The notes under the pieces: generated by a model
What the model saw: the letters and a program-made list of their open reading frames with translations, nothing else
Told to the model about the DNA's origin: nothing
The model's database searches: none
Position numbers and translations under genes: made by a program
Source: an uncultured Aquimarina sp.
Lineage (GTDB): Bacteria; Bacteroidota; Bacteroidia; Flavobacteriales; Flavobacteriaceae
Length of the DNA: 64,000 nt
Direction: 5' to 3'
Assembly: GCA_947500505.1 (NCBI GenBank)
Contig: CANMSL010000012.1
Span: 1 to 64,000, forward strand
In this document: one piece after another, positions 1 to 8,593 of the stretch
Numbering within the stretch: the stretch's first letter is position 1
How the letters are laid out: each line of letters starts with the position of its first letter

Positions 1-1044
1 AATCATCCGGAAGGATATTTGGAGCCAAATGGTACAGGTAGCTATGATTATGTATACCAATATAAAGATCATTTAGGAAACATACGACTCTCGTACTCAG
101 ATGTTAATAATGATGGTAGTGTAAATGCTTCGGAGATCAGAGAAGAGAAGAACTATTATCCCTTTGGACTACAACATAAAGGGTACAATAATACGATTGT
201 TGGTAGGAAACATAACTACGGTTTTGGTGGGAAAGAAGAGCAAGGAGAACTTGGCTTAGAGTGGATAGATATTACTGCTAGAAACTATGACCCTGCATTA
301 GGTAGGTGGATGAATATTGATCCGCTTGCTGAAATGATGCGAAGACATTCTCCTTATAATTATGCATTTGATAATCCTATTTACTATGTTGATCCAGATG
401 GAATGATGCCAATAGGTCTTGATAATGATCTAGACGATAATAATTTTGATTTTAATAGACACGAGCCTTTATATAATGCTTCTACAGTAGTAAATAAAAG
501 AGGGAGAATAATTGACTATAAGGATGATGGAGATAACAGTATTTATTTGAATGAACGAAGCGAAGAAAACATAATTGGAGAAGAAAACAGTAACAGAACT
601 TATGTGGTAGGTGATCATATAAACAGGGATGAAGTAACTGTTAGTGGTGATAAGTTGCCGAAAAATTTTCTAAATTTTCTTTATCTTGCTGAGATTTATA
701 AGAATAATCCTCCTGAGCTGATTCATCCAAGGGATATTATAAAAATTTCTATTTTTAAACTTTTTAGATTTTTTTCTAAAGGAGGTGATGACGTTGTTAA
801 GGTAGGTGCCGAACTATCGGATGAAGCTGTAAAAGCACTTCAAGCAGAAAAAAGTCAGTTGCGTAAAGTTATAGAAGAACTTCATAGTCAGCTTCAAAAT
901 GGAAAAGACCAAATGACTAGAGAAATTAGTAAAGGCCATACACCTAACCCACATGGATTAGTTAAAGAAGTAAAAACAATAATTCCAAATCAAATTAAAG
1001 CAGCACAAGAGCGTTTGCGAGAAATAAGTGATTTATTAAAATAA
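1..1044 (+). CDS. RHS repeat-associated core protein, C-terminal part (polymorphic toxin), 5' end outside window
   Basis: The frame is open from base 1, so only the C-terminal part of a larger RHS/YD-repeat protein is present. The end of the RHS core is clear: DHLGNIRLSYSD, a YYPFGL motif, YGFGGKE, then NYDPALGRWMNIDPLAE and the terminal YVDPDGMMP. In polymorphic toxins the core is followed by a variable toxin domain. Here the last 200 or so residues do not match a toxin fold I know; the extreme C-terminus is rich in K, E and Q and is probably helical or coiled coil. The gene is followed after 2 bases by a small gene that would be its immunity partner. Such proteins are normally secreted and used in contact-dependent competition. 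The toxin activity is unknown. Confidence 0.85.
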   Translation, partial: NHPEGYLEPNGTGSYDYVYQYKDHLGNIRLSYSDVNNDGSVNASEIREEKNYYPFGLQHKGYNNTIVGRKHNYGFGGKEEQGELGLEWIDITARNYDPALGRWMNIDPLAEMMRRHSPYNYAFDNPIYYVDPDGMMPIGLDNDLDDNNFDFNRHEPLYNASTVVNKRGRIIDYKDDGDNSIYLNERSEENIIGEENSNRTYVVGDHINRDEVTVSGDKLPKNFLNFLYLAEIYKNNPPELIHPRDIIKISIFKLFRFFSKGGDDVVKVGAELSDEAVKALQAEKSQLRKVIEELHSQLQNGKDQMTREISKGHTPNPHGLVKEVKTIIPNQIKAAQERLREISDLLK

Positions 1045-1046
1045 CA

Positions 1047-1403
1047 ATGAGTAAAAGTATGATAACCGATGATTTCAAAGTTTTTTTTTCATATTTGAAT
1101 GAATCTCTATCAAATAATGTAAGTTATAGAGAGTTGTCAAATTTATGTATAACATTATTTTGCAGTATTAGTATTTTACCTGAAAAATTTCAATCTCTAG
1201 TTCTAAATAAGGAGAATTTGGCAATTATCTTTTCTGAGATTGCAAAAGAAAAGAAAATTACTCCATATCCACCTGCTGCATCATTTTATGGCGCCTCATT
1301 TCATGATAGTCATAATAAGGGGCATTGGTTAGAAGTTATGGCTAGTGTTTTGAAATTAGCTAATAAACCTGATATAAAAGAAGCTGAGAAATTATTAAAC
1401 TAA
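1047..1403 (+). CDS. Candidate immunity protein for the RHS toxin
   Basis: A 118-residue cytosolic-looking protein with no signal peptide starts 2 bases after the RHS gene stop. I do not recognise its family. Position, size and likely co-transcription with the RHS tail are what is expected for the immunity gene of a polymorphic toxin. It is probably mostly helical, with a PYPPAASFYGASFHDSHNKG loop near residue 80. The assignment rests on context only. Confidence 0.6.
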   Translation: MSKSMITDDFKVFFSYLNESLSNNVSYRELSNLCITLFCSISILPEKFQSLVLNKENLAIIFSEIAKEKKITPYPPAASFYGASFHDSHNKGHWLEVMASVLKLANKPDIKEAEKLLN

Positions 1404-1506
1404 GGGCTCTTCAGCTCTCCGAAGAGTGAAGGGCTCTGCGATAGTTTTTAACTTCACAGCGATAAGAGCCTGTCTGCCAAATGGTAGATAAGAAATAAAA
1501 GCTAAT

Positions 1507-1539
1507 AACCAGTTACAATGATTTGTAGCTGGTTTTTTT
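1507..1539 (+). terminator. Rho-independent terminator after the toxin/immunity pair
   Basis: An inverted repeat, AACCAGTTAC and GTAGCTGGTT (one G-T pair), encloses an 8-base loop and is followed by a run of seven T. A closely related hairpin is found again at 2154-2184. Confidence 0.7.
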
Positions 1540-1589
1540 ATGTCATAAAGTCTGCTAAGTAACCCATTTCATGGGGATTTATCTGTAAT

Positions 1590-2087
1590 CTACAGGCTTA
1601 AATCTATAGGTTCAAAAAACTCTCTACCATATTTATAGCTCAATATGCCCTTATAATGTAATCTTCCAATAATAGATGCTGGATGAGTAGTGAACTTTTC
1701 AGCATAGTGCAAAATTATGTCCTCATTGAACTCTTCGTTACTAATGATTTCTTCTTCTTCCTTTTTGGTCAAAATAAGGTCTGAAGCAAATGCATCTGCT
1801 TCTTCTTCATATTCCTCATTAGATCCTTCAAAACCAATATTTTCTAAGGATATGTACTTTTTGCCATGTAATAGAATATGTCCGATTTCATGAAAAAAAG
1901 TAAACCAAAAAATATCATTTCTTTTCCATCTTCCGCTCAGTTGAATAACTGGAGTGTTATTAGCCCATCTTGTAGCACCATGTATTCCAATTCCACTTAA
2001 ACAAGGTGTATGCACTACCTTAACACCTGCTTTCAGGCAAATATTTTTCAGTTGAGTAAAGAAATCCCCCAGCTGGCGCGAGCGAAA
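1590..2087 (-). pseudogene. 5'-truncated HigA/ImmA-type metallopeptidase antitoxin remnant
   Basis: The frame encodes the C-terminal half of an XRE-ImmA/IrrE (HigA-like) protein. The zinc motif FHEIGHILLH lies about 50 residues into the segment that begins at a possible GTG (2015), and the downstream EEADAFA acidic motif is present. Homologous sequence continues upstream of that GTG: translated residues CLKAGVKVVHTP match the family middle region. It then stops at an in-frame TAA at 2088-2090, inside repeat-like DNA. Full-length relatives have an N-terminal helix-turn-helix and are about 350-400 residues, so the DNA-binding half and the true start are missing. A short product from 2015 cannot be excluded. 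Confidence 0.75.
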
Positions 2088-2184
2088 TTAAGTAGCGGCT
2101 AGCGCGATGGCTCTAGGCTCGTGCCGATCATGAGTAAGAAATAAAGACAAGAGCCAGTTACATTGATATAGTAGCTGGTTTTTT
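2070..2184. repeat. Second copy of the RHS-associated 3' repeat with terminator
   Basis: The segment ends with a hairpin (CCAGTTAC, 9-base loop, GTAGCTGG, then six T at 2179-2184). This hairpin and the preceding TAAGAAATAAA stretch resemble 1484-1539, downstream of the immunity gene. The two copies bracket the truncated ImmA fragment. That is consistent with an earlier toxin/immunity 3' end having occupied this place. Confidence 0.55.
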
Positions 2185-2207
2185 GTATTTTACATAAAAC
2201 TTATGTT

Positions 2208-2705
2208 ATGCGTCTATTCTTTTCTCTTTTGTTAGTGTTTCTTAGTTCAAATGTAATAGGGCAAATCAATACAATTGATATTCAAAAACATATTGATCAA
2301 ACGGTATGGGCACCATTTCAAAAAGCATATGAAGCATTGAACGGGGAATCGCTAAATGCGATATATGCCGATGAGGTATTACGTGTCACCCAAGACGGAA
2401 TTGACAAAAAAAATGAGTTTAAGCGTAAGAATCTGGAACGTTTTAAAGCTTTCAAAGAAAGCAAAACACCGATAAAACTTGATTTTTGGTTTGATAGCAG
2501 ACATACTAATGAAGATACATCGTATGAAGTTGGTTTTTATAGGGTTGGGATTACTGCAAATAATGAAACCCAACATATCTATGGGCAGTTTCATATTGTA
2601 TTAAAAAAGATAAGCGGAGTATGGAAAATCACTCAGGACTGGGATACTACAACAATTAATGGCGAATCCATAACAGCAGAAGATTTTGGAAAAAGGAATT
2701 TTTGA
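2208..2705 (+). CDS. Exported NTF2-like (SnoaL/DUF4440-type) protein
   Basis: This 165-residue protein starts with a signal peptide (MRLFFSLLLVFLSSNVIGQ). Its pattern resembles the NTF2-like fold: an N-terminal helix with WAPFQKAYEALNGESLNAIY, then strands ending in the GVWKITQDWDTT motif often seen in SnoaL/DUF4440 proteins. It would act in the periplasm or at the envelope. No substrate can be inferred, and NTF2-like proteins are often non-enzymatic. It is convergent with the YceI gene. Confidence 0.6.
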   Translation: MRLFFSLLLVFLSSNVIGQINTIDIQKHIDQTVWAPFQKAYEALNGESLNAIYADEVLRVTQDGIDKKNEFKRKNLERFKAFKESKTPIKLDFWFDSRHTNEDTSYEVGFYRVGITANNETQHIYGQFHIVLKKISGVWKITQDWDTTTINGESITAEDFGKRNF

Positions 2706-2722
2706 GGTTTTAACCACTTTAT

Positions 2723-2746
2723 AAAAAAAACAATCATACGATGATT
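2723..2746 (-). terminator. Terminator for the YceI/cytochrome operon
   Basis: Reading the minus strand, the hairpin AATCAT-CGT-ATGATT is followed by a run of eight T (the A tract at 2723-2730 on the plus strand). It lies just downstream of the YceI stop codon, between two convergent genes. Confidence 0.5.
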
Positions 2747-2750
2747 TAAG

Positions 2751-3287
2751 CTAGTTCCTTTTCAGAATAAAACTAAAAGAAACAGAAATTTCATCTGCTA
2801 TCTTATTACCTACGATACTCGGGATCTTAATATCAAATTCTTCCGGTTTTGTTATAAAAGTTGAGGTAATAGAAATTGCATCACCATCTCTATTAAAAAT
2901 AGCTTTTGTCTCAATTTCTTTTGATTCTCCATGCAATAATAAAGTTCCTTTGATGATATACTCATTCTTGATATCATATTTATCAAAATTCACAAGTTTG
3001 CCCTTAAAAGTAGCTGTAGGATAATCATCGGATTCAATGTAGTTTTCATTAAAATGCTCTTCCATTAACGCATTTTTAAACCTAAATCCCTTCATTAGGG
3101 CCAAAGCCGCAAATTTGCCATTATCTGCATTTAAAATTGCAGTTACGGTCGAGTTATTGGCCTTTATCTCTTCAAAGGATGGTACAGAAGCTTCAAAACT
3201 AATAGTACCCTTTTTAGTGATGTACTTTTCCTGAGCAAGGATACACCCCGGAAGGAATACAAGTAGATAAAGTATGAGATTTTTCAA
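2751..3287 (-). CDS. YceI family periplasmic protein
   Basis: The 178-residue product has a signal peptide (MKNLILYLLVFLPGCILAQ) and the YceI lipocalin-like pattern: FEASVPSFEEIKANNSTVTA, then GFRFKNALMEEHFNENYIESDDYPTATFKG, the hallmark (M)xxHFNxxY-x-E-S-x-x-YPxATF motif. YceI proteins bind polyisoprenoids or amphiphilic ligands in the periplasm. Its start overlaps the stop of the upstream cytochrome gene by 4 bases (ATGA), so the two are translationally coupled. Confidence 0.88.
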   Translation of the reverse strand: MKNLILYLLVFLPGCILAQEKYITKKGTISFEASVPSFEEIKANNSTVTAILNADNGKFAALALMKGFRFKNALMEEHFNENYIESDDYPTATFKGKLVNFDKYDIKNEYIIKGTLLLHGESKEIETKAIFNRDGDAISITSTFITKPEEFDIKIPSIVGNKIADEISVSFSFILKRN

Positions 3288-3664
3288 GAGCTTGTTATTT
3301 GTTGTTCTAATAATCCATCAGTATTCCATTGTAAAATCACATTTATAGTGGACTGGGACAGTCTAAGTCCTTGAAAAGGCATTAAAAAGTCACTATCCTC
3401 GGATGAAATCCTATTCAATAAATCTCTATTATTAACAGCTTTTTTTACCGGATCATAAGTCAGTAATGACGTGGGAGAAGCATTAATCAATGGGTTATTA
3501 TGACAGGAGGTACAATTATCATTATGTATAGTATTCATATCGTTTTGGTAGGTGACCAATGTAACAGGAGGGAGGTCTATCAGATCGTCTTCACTGTCGT
3601 GTACATAGCTTTTATTGATAAAAGCTACGCAAAATATCAAAAAAAATGAAAAAAGTGTTTTCAT
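3284..3664 (-). CDS. Small mono-heme c-type cytochrome-like protein
   Basis: The product is 126 residues with an N-terminal signal peptide. It has one CxxCH heme motif (CTSCHN, Cys51, Cys54 and His55) and a possible axial Met95 in DFLMPFQG. The order heme motif, then a long helix, then a Met-containing loop resembles a shortened cytochrome c used in oxidase- or planctomycete-type modules. It is expected in the periplasm and is coupled to the YceI gene. An exact partner cannot be named. Confidence 0.7.
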   Translation of the reverse strand: MKTLFSFFLIFCVAFINKSYVHDSEDDLIDLPPVTLVTYQNDMNTIHNDNCTSCHNNPLINASPTSLLTYDPVKKAVNNRDLLNRISSEDSDFLMPFQGLRLSQSTINVILQWNTDGLLEQQITSS

Positions 3665-3788
3665 AAATTGTTCTTACAATACCATAAAACGGTAGAAATT
3701 GTATCAAATTTCAATGATACACAAAATAAATTTCATTAAGGGGATAATTTTCATACTTTTAAAACAGGTTTAAAATGAGAAGAGTATT

Positions 3789-4172
3789 GTGAAAAAACTG
3801 TTGTTTGGAGTTCTATTTCTAGCTGTAGCCGGATTTTTCCTATATAATTTTGTTTATAAGTCTCATAGGGATATCAGAGATGAAAAAGCCGAATTCACTG
3901 TCAATGCCTCTGATCTTGTGAAAGAATTCTTGACTAATCGGGATAGTTCTTCAAAAAAATATCTGAATAAAACCATTATAGTAACAGGAAAACTTTCTGA
4001 AATTGAAGTTAATTCTTTAATGCTTAATGAAGCTACATATTGTACATTTGATACTAATCACAATATTCCAGAAGCTGATTTAAACTCTCAGTATAGCATA
4101 AAAGGACGATGTTTAGGATATGATGAACTTTTGGAAATTGTAAAATTGGATCAGGCATCAATCGTCGAGTAG
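3789..4172 (+). CDS. OB-fold (tRNA_anti-like) membrane-anchored protein
   Basis: The 127-residue product starts at a GTG and has one N-terminal hydrophobic segment (LLFGVLFLAVAGFFLYNFVY), so it is probably anchored with the rest outside the cytoplasm. Residues 40-127 fit the tRNA_anti-like OB-fold family: ASDLVKEFLTNRDSSSKKYL, then KTIIVTGKLSEIE, a CTFD strand and IKGRCLGYDELL. In flavobacteria this family often precedes a DUF5777 beta-barrel gene, as here (31-base gap). The function is unknown. Confidence 0.65.
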   Translation: MKKLLFGVLFLAVAGFFLYNFVYKSHRDIRDEKAEFTVNASDLVKEFLTNRDSSSKKYLNKTIIVTGKLSEIEVNSLMLNEATYCTFDTNHNIPEADLNSQYSIKGRCLGYDELLEIVKLDQASIVE

Positions 4173-4203
4173 CATATTTATCAGTATTTTTTAAAATTAT
4201 CTT

Positions 4204-5058
4204 ATGAAAAAACTCCTCTTATTAATATTTATTATTCCCCATATCGTATTATCACAGGATGATTTACTTGATGAATTAGAATCTAATATACAAGAAGATG
4301 ATTATGTTACAGCTACTTTTAAAGGATTAAAGATTGTTAATTTTGAATCTACAAAACTGGTTAATAAAAAAAACCTATTCTTTATCGTTGCTCACCGTTT
4401 TGGTAGCGTAGAGAATGGAATTGATGACTTTTTTGGATTAGATCGGGCAGTCACCCAACTTAAGTTTATTTATGGCATTACAGATGGATTAAATGTTGGT
4501 ATTGCACGAAGTTCATTTCAGAAAACATACGGAGGTCATATTAAATATAGAATTATCAAACAGAAAAAAAATGGATTTCCTTTTACGATTGTAGGGTATA
4601 ATTTATTGACGATAAATACGGGTCTGGAAGAGGAGCAATTGCCTAATTTGGAGTTTAGTGACAGGTTATCATATGTTTCTCAGGTTTTGATATCCAGAAA
4701 ATTTAGTAAACGACTTTCGCTGGAGTTAGCTCCTTCTTATTTGCATGAAAGTTTTGTAAGATTTGATGATCAGGATAATTCCCAATTTATTGTTGGAATG
4801 GGAGGAAGGTATAAATTGACAAAACGTTTTAGTCTTAACCTGGATTATGGGGTGCATCTAAATAGGAGTAACAGTTCTGCCTTTAAAAACCCATTATCAA
4901 TTGGTTTTGATATTGAAACGGGAGGGCACGTTTTCCAAATACATTTCACCAATGCGCAACCTATGTTCGAAAATGGTTTCTTAGGGCAGGCATCCGGAGA
5001 CTGGGGTGACGGTAATTTTTTCTTTGGATTTAACCTTAGCAGAGTTTTTGATCTTTAA
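4204..5058 (+). CDS. DUF5777 family outer-membrane beta-barrel protein
   Basis: The 284-residue product has a signal peptide (MKKLLLLIFIIPHIVLSQ). It has alternating strands typical of a barrel, such as NLFFIVAHRFGSVENGIDDFFGLD, LNVGIARSS, and a C-terminal FFFGFNLSRVFDL strand ending near aromatic residues. The HRFG and FFGLDRA motifs are characteristic of DUF5777. It shares a divergent locus with YceI and a cytochrome, which suggests an envelope redox or lipid-related module. No transport substrate is known. Confidence 0.75.
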   Translation: MKKLLLLIFIIPHIVLSQDDLLDELESNIQEDDYVTATFKGLKIVNFESTKLVNKKNLFFIVAHRFGSVENGIDDFFGLDRAVTQLKFIYGITDGLNVGIARSSFQKTYGGHIKYRIIKQKKNGFPFTIVGYNLLTINTGLEEEQLPNLEFSDRLSYVSQVLISRKFSKRLSLELAPSYLHESFVRFDDQDNSQFIVGMGGRYKLTKRFSLNLDYGVHLNRSNSSAFKNPLSIGFDIETGGHVFQIHFTNAQPMFENGFLGQASGDWGDGNFFFGFNLSRVFDL

Positions 5059-5706
5059 AGTTTAGAAGTTTTAGTTTTCCTTTGATATTCGATAAAAAAT
5101 GTCTTTTGATGTGTTTTCGGATATTTTTAATTTTTCCATATTGTTTTAGTTTTATTATTTGTAAAGTTTAGTAACTCTCGCTTTACTTATATAGTGAAGA
5201 ACTTTTTTTCAGAAGAATAGATGGCTGATAATGAGTATAATCTAGTTTTGTAACCATTTTATTAAAGTTTGCCAGAGATAACTAATAAGATTTTAAGAAA
5301 ATCATAATTTTTTACTGATTTTGGATTTTTTCTGGTCTTCACACACAATTTTTATGTAATATTGTACCATCTAGTTAACGAAAGGGGCTACGGCCGACGA
5401 TTTAGAGTTACTATTATGAAAACGGCAAATTTTATTTTTACAGAAGTTAGTGTTCAATTCCTGAACAAATCAGTTGTTACCAATATATCTGCACGCCGCT
5501 TTCGTCGCCCCTAGTGGGTTTTAAAAAATTCTGAAGTAGGTGCGTCCTGCTTCCCCTTAAAAATATTCCGGTTTTGATTTAGTTTAAATTTCTTTTGCAA
5601 GGAGAAATAAATATCCTGTACTATTTATTTAAATCAACGTCAATCTCTTCAGGAAAGATCCCTTTTAAATTTTAATATTGAATTTTTTGATAAACGTAAC
5701 TCGTTT
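5059..5706. other. 648-base gap upstream of the arginine operon with an unexplained structured block
   Basis: No confident gene is present. A match to the Bacteroidetes -7 box (TAGTTTTG) occurs at 5243-5250 without a clear -33 element. From 5381 to 5513 there is an unusually GC-rich, imperfect inverted repeat: AGGGGC, 7 extra bases, GACGA on the left; TCGTCGCCCCT on the right. Between the arms is a 32-codon frame (ATG 5416 to TAG 5514) that ends in a basic tail (ISARRFRRP). The rest is AT-rich and I see no other feature. The leader of the arginine operon must lie in its right part. Confidence 0.4.
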
Positions 5707-6348
5707 ATGAAACAGATAGCAATTAACATAGCTAATAATGACCATTTGGGTTATGCACAGGAAATTTGTGACGTAATATCAGACTCTGCTAAGGTTAGAG
5801 GGACCGGTATTGCTAAGCGTACACCTGAGTATATACAAACCAAAATGAATAATGGAAATGCAGTCATTGCCTTATATCAAGGCAAGTTTGCGGGATTCTG
5901 TTATATCGAAGTTTGGGGACACGAAAAATATGTGGCTCATTCTGGTCTTATTGTACATCCTGATTTTAGAAATCAAGGGTTGGCTAAGAAGATTAAAGAA
6001 TTCACTTTTAATTATTCGTTACAGAAGTATCCACACTCTAAGGTTTTTGGAATTACAACAGGTTTAGCAGTAATGAAAATAAACTCTGATCTTGGTTACA
6101 AACCTGTAACTTTCTCTGAGCTAACGGATGATCCAAAATTTTGGGCTGGATGCAAAACGTGCACGAACTATGATATTCTTACTGCTAAAGATCATAAAAT
6201 GTGCCTATGCACAGGAATGTTATATGACCCCGCTAGCGGAATCAAGAAAAAAGAAAAGTGGTACGATAAAAAAGTATTAAATAGATTAAAAAAAATTAAG
6301 CAAACCATGCTTACAAGCAATAAACAATTGTTGTTATGGAAAAAGTAG
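5707..6348 (+). CDS. GNAT acyltransferase, candidate N-acylglutamate synthase of the arginine operon
   Basis: This 213-residue protein has a GNAT core. The acyl-CoA pyrophosphate loop is in VHPDFRNQGLAKKIKEF (residues 83-99, R/Q-x-x-G-x-A type). A C-terminal extension carries four cysteines as C149-x2-C152 and C166-x-C168, which could bind zinc. It is the first gene of the arginine operon and overlaps argG by 13 bases. No argA or argJ is seen in the window, so this protein is the natural candidate for the first step, acylation of glutamate. Because the operon encodes an argF' of the succinylornithine type, the acyl donor may be succinyl-CoA. That role is inferred. Confidence 0.75.
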   Translation: MKQIAINIANNDHLGYAQEICDVISDSAKVRGTGIAKRTPEYIQTKMNNGNAVIALYQGKFAGFCYIEVWGHEKYVAHSGLIVHPDFRNQGLAKKIKEFTFNYSLQKYPHSKVFGITTGLAVMKINSDLGYKPVTFSELTDDPKFWAGCKTCTNYDILTAKDHKMCLCTGMLYDPASGIKKKEKWYDKKVLNRLKKIKQTMLTSNKQLLLWKK

Positions 6349-7526
6349 TAGTAGCATACAGTGGAGGTTTAGATACTTCATACTGCGTAAAATATCTCAT
6401 TCACGAAAAGAATCTTGAAGTTCATACTATCTTGGTAAACACCGGTGGCTTTTCTGAAGAAGAACTAAAACATACAGAAAAGAGAGCGTATGAATTAGGA
6501 AGTACATCACACCTAAATAAAACAATATTAGAAGAATTTTATCAAAAAGCAATCAAATTTTTGATTTTTGGTAATGTTCTTAAGAATAACACCTATCCTT
6601 TATCGGTGAGTGCGGAAAGGATTTTTCAGGCGATTGAAGTTATTAATTATGCAAAGGAAGTAGACGCTAAATATATTGCACATGGTAGTACTGGTGCAGG
6701 AAATGATCAGATTAGATTTGATGTAATTTTTCAAACGTTAGCTCCCGAAATTGAAATTATAACACCAATAAGAGATTTAAAATTATCTCGACAAGCAGAA
6801 GTTGAGTTTCTCAAAAAACACGGAGTAGATTACAGTTGGGAAAAAGCGCAGTATTCTATTAATAAAGGAATCTGGGGTACTAGTGTAGGAGGAAAAGAAA
6901 CCTTAACATCCAATAATGCTTTGCCAGAAGATGCTTATCCAAGTCAACTTCAGAAAGAGAAAGAAGAAGCTATCACACTGAATTTTGAAAAAGGAGAATT
7001 AGTGGGGTTAGATGGGATCAAGGATACTCCTGTGAAAAATATTCAGAAACTGGAAGAACTGGCAAGTGCCTTTGCTATTGGTAGAGATATTCATGTTGGT
7101 GATACGATTATAGGAATAAAAGGAAGAGTGGGGTTTGAGGCTGCAGCGCCATTGGTGATTATTAAAGCACATCATTTATTAGAAAAACATGTACTAACCA
7201 AATGGCAACAATATTGGAAAGAGCAATTAGCAAATTGGTATGGTATGTTATTGCACGAAGGTAATTATCTGGATCCGGTCATGAGAAATATCGAGGTTTT
7301 CCTGGACGATTCTCAGAAGTCAGTTTCGGGAGATGTTATTGTAAAATTGAAACCATATCATTTTACCTTGGAAGGAATCGAATCAGAATTTGATATGATG
7401 AAATCAGATTTTGGTCAATATGGTGAAATGAACAATTCGTGGACCTCCGATGATGCCAAAGGTTTTATCAAAATCTATGGGAATGCAAACAAGATATATC
7501 ATAATGTAAATCCAAGCGAATCATGA
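6336..7526 (+). CDS. argG: Argininosuccinate synthase
   Basis: The enzyme joins citrulline and aspartate with ATP to give argininosuccinate. The N-terminal P-loop VAYSGGLDTSYCVKYL (residues 6-21) and the GSTGAGNDQIRFD motif are intact. At 396 residues it has the usual length. Its start lies inside the end of the GNAT gene and its stop overlaps argC by 4 bases, so the three are translationally coupled. Confidence 0.96.
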   Translation: MEKVVVAYSGGLDTSYCVKYLIHEKNLEVHTILVNTGGFSEEELKHTEKRAYELGSTSHLNKTILEEFYQKAIKFLIFGNVLKNNTYPLSVSAERIFQAIEVINYAKEVDAKYIAHGSTGAGNDQIRFDVIFQTLAPEIEIITPIRDLKLSRQAEVEFLKKHGVDYSWEKAQYSINKGIWGTSVGGKETLTSNNALPEDAYPSQLQKEKEEAITLNFEKGELVGLDGIKDTPVKNIQKLEELASAFAIGRDIHVGDTIIGIKGRVGFEAAAPLVIIKAHHLLEKHVLTKWQQYWKEQLANWYGMLLHEGNYLDPVMRNIEVFLDDSQKSVSGDVIVKLKPYHFTLEGIESEFDMMKSDFGQYGEMNNSWTSDDAKGFIKIYGNANKIYHNVNPSES

Positions 7527-8500
7527 TAAAAGTTGGAATTATAGGAGGTTCGGGATATACGGCTGGTGAATTATTGAGGTTATTAGTTCATCATCCAAAA
7601 GTTGAGCTGGATTTTGTTTATAGTACAACTAATGCAGGAGTTTCTGTAAATAAACAACACGTGGATCTGTTAGGGGATATAGATATTTCCTTTACAGATA
7701 CCGTTAATCCCGATGTAGATGTTTTATTTTTATGTCTTGGTCACGGAAGATCCAGAGCGTTCTTAGAAGCACATACTTTTTCTAATGATACTAAAATCAT
7801 CGACTTGGGAAATGATTTCAGGTTAGAAAATGACAAAAGTTTTCTAGATAGAAATTTTATCTACGGTTTACCAGAATTGCAAAAAGAAGCTATTAAAACA
7901 GCTCAGAACATTGCAAATCCAGGATGTTTCGCCACTGCAATCCAGTTAGGATTATTGCCATTGGCTTCATCTGGAAAATTAACTGATTCAATTCATGTGA
8001 ATGCTACAACCGGAAGTACTGGGGCAGGAGTAATGCCAGGCGGCACTACACATTTTAGTTGGAGAGATAATAATTTCTCTAGCTATAAGGTGTTCACACA
8101 TCAACATCTTGGTGAGATCAATCAGAGTATTCAACAATTACAAAATGATTTTGATACTCCGATTTTCTTTATCCCTAACCGAGGTAGTTTTAGTAAAGGT
8201 ATTTATGCTACAATGTATACTAAATATGCTGGATCAGAAAAAGAGGCAAAAGAGTTGTACGGTTCTTTCTATAAAGATGCAAAATTTACTGTAGTATCAG
8301 ATCAAGAAATTCATATGAAGCAAGTGGTAAACACGAATAAATGTATTCTCCATATCAGTAAGAATAATGGAATGTTAGTAATCACTTCAGTGATCGATAA
8401 TTTAATTAAAGGAGCTTCCGGTCAAGCTATTCATAATATGAACTTGATGTTTGGAATAGAAGAAAAAACAGGATTAGAACTAAAAGCAAGTGCATTTTGA
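7523..8500 (+). CDS. argC: N-acetyl(succinyl)-gamma-glutamyl-phosphate reductase
   Basis: This is the NADPH-dependent reductase of the third arginine step. The N-terminal Rossmann motif GIIGGSGYTAGELLRLL and the catalytic cysteine in ANPGCFATAIQ (Cys135) are present, as is the TGSTGAGVMPG motif. At 325 residues it is full length. A palindromic repeat (8510-8580) separates it from proC. Confidence 0.95.
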   Translation: MIKVGIIGGSGYTAGELLRLLVHHPKVELDFVYSTTNAGVSVNKQHVDLLGDIDISFTDTVNPDVDVLFLCLGHGRSRAFLEAHTFSNDTKIIDLGNDFRLENDKSFLDRNFIYGLPELQKEAIKTAQNIANPGCFATAIQLGLLPLASSGKLTDSIHVNATTGSTGAGVMPGGTTHFSWRDNNFSSYKVFTHQHLGEINQSIQQLQNDFDTPIFFIPNRGSFSKGIYATMYTKYAGSEKEAKELYGSFYKDAKFTVVSDQEIHMKQVVNTNKCILHISKNNGMLVITSVIDNLIKGASGQAIHNMNLMFGIEEKTGLELKASAF

Positions 8501-8509
8501 GATTATCAG

Positions 8510-8580
8510 TGTCACACTGAGCTTGTCGAAGTGTAACTAAGAACCTTTAAAAATGAGTCTTCGACAGGCTCAGACTGACA
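8510..8580. repeat. Palindromic intergenic repeat, family 1
   Basis: Left arm TCACACTGAGCTTGTCGAAG and right arm CTTCGACAGGCTCAGACTGA form a long, nearly perfect hairpin between argC and proC. A second copy is at 15801-15860, and related forms with GAGCGGAGTCGA arms are at 21197, 46515 and 56116. Confidence 0.85.
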
Positions 8581-8593
8581 AAAGAGATAAATA

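Noticed and set aside
5371..5550. Integron attC-like site
   Set aside because: The bulged inverted repeat recalls attC, but no GTTRRRY/RYYYAAC core pair was found at its ends and no integrase is present.
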